DNA from: Paenibacillus sediminis
GTDB lineage: Bacteria; Bacillota; Bacilli; Paenibacillales; Paenibacillaceae
Assembly: GCF_017873765.1 (NCBI RefSeq)
Contig: NZ_JAGGKP010000005.1
Location: 152,433-216,432 of the forward strand
Direction: 5' to 3'
DNA: 64,000 bases
Both the position numbers and the translations under genes were made by a program. Of the stretch, positions 61,306 to 64,000 are shown in pieces (position 1 is the first letter of the stretch; every line of letters starts with the position of its first letter). Below the pieces are notes generated by a model that was given only the letters and a program-made list of their open reading frames with translations, was not told the DNA's origin and made no database searches.

Positions 61306-63525
61306 ATGATGATATTTTATGCCAAATCATTTCCGGTAGAAACGATTGAGGAGCATACTAACGAACTGCTAACGCGTTATGACATGCTAAAAAAATATTA
61401 TCAATCAGCGCTCAGGTCAATGAATGAAAGAGATTGGGAGCTTTTACGAATAGCTGTTCAATATCACGATGTGGGCAAATACGATACGGTATTTCAAAAC
61501 AAAATACGTTCAGTTCTCGAAGAAGAGTTATTAGAGGCAGCTTCCTCCTATAACGTCCAGCACAATTATTTATCGGTTATGGCCATTCCAGATAAGGAGC
61601 TCGGACTGGATAAGGATGAGAAAAGAATATTGTTCCAAGCCGTGGCGTACCACCATGAAAGAAATGTTCCGCCGGAAGTTGATCAAGTTTTAGCGAACTA
61701 TAAAGCAAATTTACTTCCTCATTGGGAGCATATCGAACGTGAACTAGGGATTTCAATTGACTCCAAATCTAGTATAAGCAAACTGAATACGATCGGGTTA
61801 AATAACCGAATTCGTGAAAGTGAGGGAGAACTTTTCAAGAGATATGTGATGATTAAAGGCTTATTGCACAGGCTGGATCATGCGGCAAGTGCCCATGTGC
61901 CTATCGAACTTGCTTCCGACATGAATGTCTCTGAGTACGTGACTCAGTTTATAGACAAGAACTATAGAGGACATAAAAATAAGCTGCAACAGTTTACCGA
62001 GTCCCATCAAGATAGTCACCTTGTAGTCGTAGCTCAAACCGGAATGGGAAAGACAGAAGCGGGGTTGTTATGGCTCGGTGAGAAAAAAGGATTTTTCACG
62101 TTACCTCTACGGGTAAGCATTAATGCGATGTACGATCGAATTACAAGTGCGGATAACATTGGATTCTCAAGACAAACCAATCAAGGAGAGGAAGCGACAG
62201 GACTGTTGCATTCTACTAGTCTGGATTATCTCTACGATCAGCATGAAGGCAACGATGAAGCTCTGGAAAAAATGCATGCCCAATCACGAGAATATGCTAA
62301 TAAGCTGGTTATTTCCACGATTGATCAAATATTAAAATTCCCATTTTTTTATCTAGGTTTTGAAAAGGAATATGCTACGGTCGCGGGGGCGAAGATTATT
62401 ATTGATGAATTGCAAGCCTATGATCCTCGAATCGCAGCTTTGCTCGTGCGTGCAATGACGCTCATCGATGATATGGGCAGCTCCTTTATGATTATGACGG
62501 CAACATTGCCTGATTTTTATTATAAGGCTCTTCAGAGAGAACTTGCATCATCAGCTCTACCGCTTCATTATAGTGAATTTATTGATGACAGCGTACAGCG
62601 ACATCATGTTTCTATTGAGGCTCGTTCGATATTAGATGAAGCTGAAATCGATAAAATAAGTGAGGTCGGTCTTAACCAAAAAGTGTTAGTCATTTGCAAT
62701 ACAGTAAATCGTGCCAAAGAAGTATTTTTAAAACTTCGTGAGCGCAAGGATAACGTCAAATTGTTGCATTCTCGATTCACAAGAGGGGATCGTTCCAATC
62801 TAGAACAGGAACTCCTTTCTTTTAATCAGGGTGAAAAAGCAGGTATATGGGTTACAACTCAGCTTGTGGAAGCGAGTCTGGACATTGACTTTGACGTGTT
62901 ATATACCGAAATGTCCACACTGGATAGTCAGTTCCAGCGATATGGAAGATGCAACCGGAAAGGAAAGAAACCCGTCGATCAGGTGAATATTCATGTATAT
63001 ACAGATGACGTATCGGGAGTCGGCTCCGTTTATCACAAGGAGATCTATGATCGAAGTCTTGCACTTATAAAAGGGCATGATCAAGGGATTTTGCTGGAAT
63101 CGATTAAACACTCCATGATTCAAGAGCTTTATGATGAGGAACAGTTGAAGGATTCATCATTTAAAGAGGTATTCGATAAAACGTTATCCCAATTAAAAAA
63201 TAGACCTATGTATGAAATCAAAAAGCAAGATGCTCAAGATTTGCTTAGAGATATTCAAGAAGTGCAGGCTGTTCCAATACAATATGCTGGTCATTCAGAG
63301 ATTGAAGAAGCTCTTGAAAGATGGAAGCAAGCTACAACCAAGTCTGAGAAACGTAAAGCGAGACAAGCAATCGAGAAATATACTGTGGGAGTTAATGAAT
63401 GGAAAGGGAAAAAAGAGGGATTACTTTCGGAGTTTCCACTCATTAAGGGACATTACTTTGTGAATTGTGAATACAGCGAGGAGACAGGCCTGGAAATGAA
63501 AAAGTCTGTGTTATCTATTATTTAA
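61306..63525 (+). CDS. cas3: Cas3 helicase-nuclease
   Basis: 739 aa. N-terminal HD nuclease: EEHTNELL near 15, YHDVGKYD near 53-60 (HD pair), YHHER near 116. SF2 helicase: Walker A AQTGMGKTEAG near 244, IIDELQAYDP near 366 (DExx box), MTATLP near 397, and motif VI QFQRYGRCNRKGK near 542. It degrades target DNA after Cascade binding. ATG 61306 follows AAGGGGGAG, with a second ATG next to it; the ORF opens earlier in the terminator hairpin. All nuclease and helicase motifs are intact. Confidence 0.92.
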   Translation: MMIFYAKSFPVETIEEHTNELLTRYDMLKKYYQSALRSMNERDWELLRIAVQYHDVGKYDTVFQNKIRSVLEEELLEAASSYNVQHNYLSVMAIPDKELGLDKDEKRILFQAVAYHHERNVPPEVDQVLANYKANLLPHWEHIERELGISIDSKSSISKLNTIGLNNRIRESEGELFKRYVMIKGLLHRLDHAASAHVPIELASDMNVSEYVTQFIDKNYRGHKNKLQQFTESHQDSHLVVVAQTGMGKTEAGLLWLGEKKGFFTLPLRVSINAMYDRITSADNIGFSRQTNQGEEATGLLHSTSLDYLYDQHEGNDEALEKMHAQSREYANKLVISTIDQILKFPFFYLGFEKEYATVAGAKIIIDELQAYDPRIAALLVRAMTLIDDMGSSFMIMTATLPDFYYKALQRELASSALPLHYSEFIDDSVQRHHVSIEARSILDEAEIDKISEVGLNQKVLVICNTVNRAKEVFLKLRERKDNVKLLHSRFTRGDRSNLEQELLSFNQGEKAGIWVTTQLVEASLDIDFDVLYTEMSTLDSQFQRYGRCNRKGKKPVDQVNIHVYTDDVSGVGSVYHKEIYDRSLALIKGHDQGILLESIKHSMIQELYDEEQLKDSSFKEVFDKTLSQLKNRPMYEIKKQDAQDLLRDIQEVQAVPIQYAGHSEIEEALERWKQATTKSEKRKARQAIEKYTVGVNEWKGKKEGLLSEFPLIKGHYFVNCEYSEETGLEMKKSVLSII

Positions 63526-63567
63526 GAGGTACGACTACTACTAAACGGTGTCGGAGGGGACGAGATT

Positions 63568-63933
63568 ATGTCTATCCGGGGAATTGAAATGAACTATTAT
63601 GCAATATGCAGGCGTAAACTGTGGCTGTTCAATCGAGGATTAGGCTTAGAACAGGGGAACGATCGAGTTACAGAAGGTGCTGTCTTACACGAGCAGGCCT
63701 ATGGACGCTTAGATAAGGAATGGAATATTACAGAAGATGCGGTTGTCGATGCAGTGGAAGATGAATGGATTCGTGAAGTGAAAATAAGCAGTCGTATGGA
63801 ATATGCCGACCGACTGCAAATGATGTACTATCTATACTTACTCAAAGAACGCGGAATTGAAAAGAAAGGTTTGCTTAGCTATCCGAAGGAAAAAAAGACG
63901 ACTGATGGATCGTCTACACTTAGTTGGACATAA
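63568..63933 (+). CDS. cas4: Cas4, C-terminally truncated by an insertion sequence
   Basis: 121 aa against the usual 160-170. GIEMNYYAICRRKLWLFNRGLGLE has the first Fe-S Cys in YAICRRKLW; VTEGAVLHEQAYGR, VDAVEDEWIREVKISSRME (catalytic D/E-x-K) and QMMYYLYLLKERGIEKKGLLSYP are normal Cas4. After YPKEKKT the sequence no longer looks like Cas4 and stops at TAA, so the C-terminal Cys cluster is missing. The break coincides with the start of an IS-like element. Probably non-functional for spacer processing. cas1 and cas2 would lie beyond the window. Confidence 0.85.
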   Translation: MSIRGIEMNYYAICRRKLWLFNRGLGLEQGNDRVTEGAVLHEQAYGRLDKEWNITEDAVVDAVEDEWIREVKISSRMEYADRLQMMYYLYLLKERGIEKKGLLSYPKEKKTTDGSSTLSWT

Positions 63934-64000
63934 AAAATAGGGGCTAGTAGAATGAAATCAATACAATTAGGAGCGGATCTACTATGCCAAAACAAAGACG
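63903..64000 (+). mobile_element. Left end of a probable IS3-family insertion sequence
   Basis: Begins somewhere between 63903 and 63915, within cas4. ATG 63984 follows AGGAG and starts MPKQR, the N-terminus typical of an IS3-family OrfA (IS150-like group) as I recall it. TTGGACA at 63924-63930 resembles the terminal part of such ends. The rest lies outside the window, so family and boundaries are uncertain. Confidence 0.6.
63984..64000 (+). CDS. Putative IS transposase OrfA (start only)
   Basis: Five complete codons, MPKQR, are visible before the edge. Ribosome site GGAG lies 10 nt upstream. Assignment as transposase rests on this N-terminus and on the interruption of cas4. Confidence 0.5.

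Overview
The window reads as chromosome from a spore-forming, low-to-mid GC member of the Bacillales, most likely Paenibacillus or a close relative. Support comes from two tRNA-sensing T-box leaders, an L20-type leader before infC, a PerR operator, a Spo0E-type phosphatase, spore-coat-like proteins, SLH and copper-amine-oxidase-stalk surface proteins, and gene pairs known from Bacillus (ytqA-ytqB, yufN-O-P-Q, mutS2). The genus is inferred from gene content, not from rRNA.

Layout. 1-6.4 kb: leftward genes for an alpha/beta hydrolase (cut by the window edge), mannose-6-phosphate isomerase, the MnmM/MnmL tRNA-wobble-modification pair, a glycosyltransferase and a PAP2 phosphatase, with trmB and a small protein rightward. 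6.9-14.6 kb: glycosyltransferase 2, the infC-rpmI-rplT translation operon and a four-gene nucleoside ABC importer. 14.7-22.3 kb: an LSm-like Gly/Tyr-rich protein, a GNAT, then ilvB-ilvH-ilvC-leuA under a leucine-type T-box, and leuB as a separate unit. 22.3-30.5 kb: a peroxiredoxin behind a perfect PerR box, a PAS histidine kinase, an aldolase-like protein, two tRNAs (Pro, Gly), butanediol dehydrogenase, and an ABC-F protein preceded by a leader with an upstream ORF and a terminator. 30.6-42 kb: pheST under a phenylalanine T-box, an enlarged ZapA, a CuA lipoprotein, mutS2 and membrane or zinc-ribbon proteins. 42-48 kb: a decayed oxidoreductase, coat proteins, Lrp, an aminotransferase, Spo0E, a cobalamin adenosyltransferase, RluA and ArsC/Spx.

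48-64 kb is accessory. It holds two cassettes of secreted surface proteins with tiny ORFs in front of them, gene fragments, a highly structured non-coding element, and a type I-B CRISPR-Cas locus: 8 repeats and 7 spacers, then cas6-cas8b1-cas7-cas5-cas3-cas4. cas4 loses its C-terminus where an apparent IS3-type element begins at the right edge, and an intrinsic terminator lies between cas5 and cas3.

Most notable: 3.2 kb before the array there is a lone degenerate CRISPR repeat. The first nucleotides after it match a site in the cas promoter (8 of 9 positions, next to a CCA that could be a PAM). This is the arrangement expected of a crRNA-like autorepressor of cas expression (CreR type). A second item worth attention is the ABC-F leader, where an upstream segment can form 8 base pairs with the 5' arm of the terminator.
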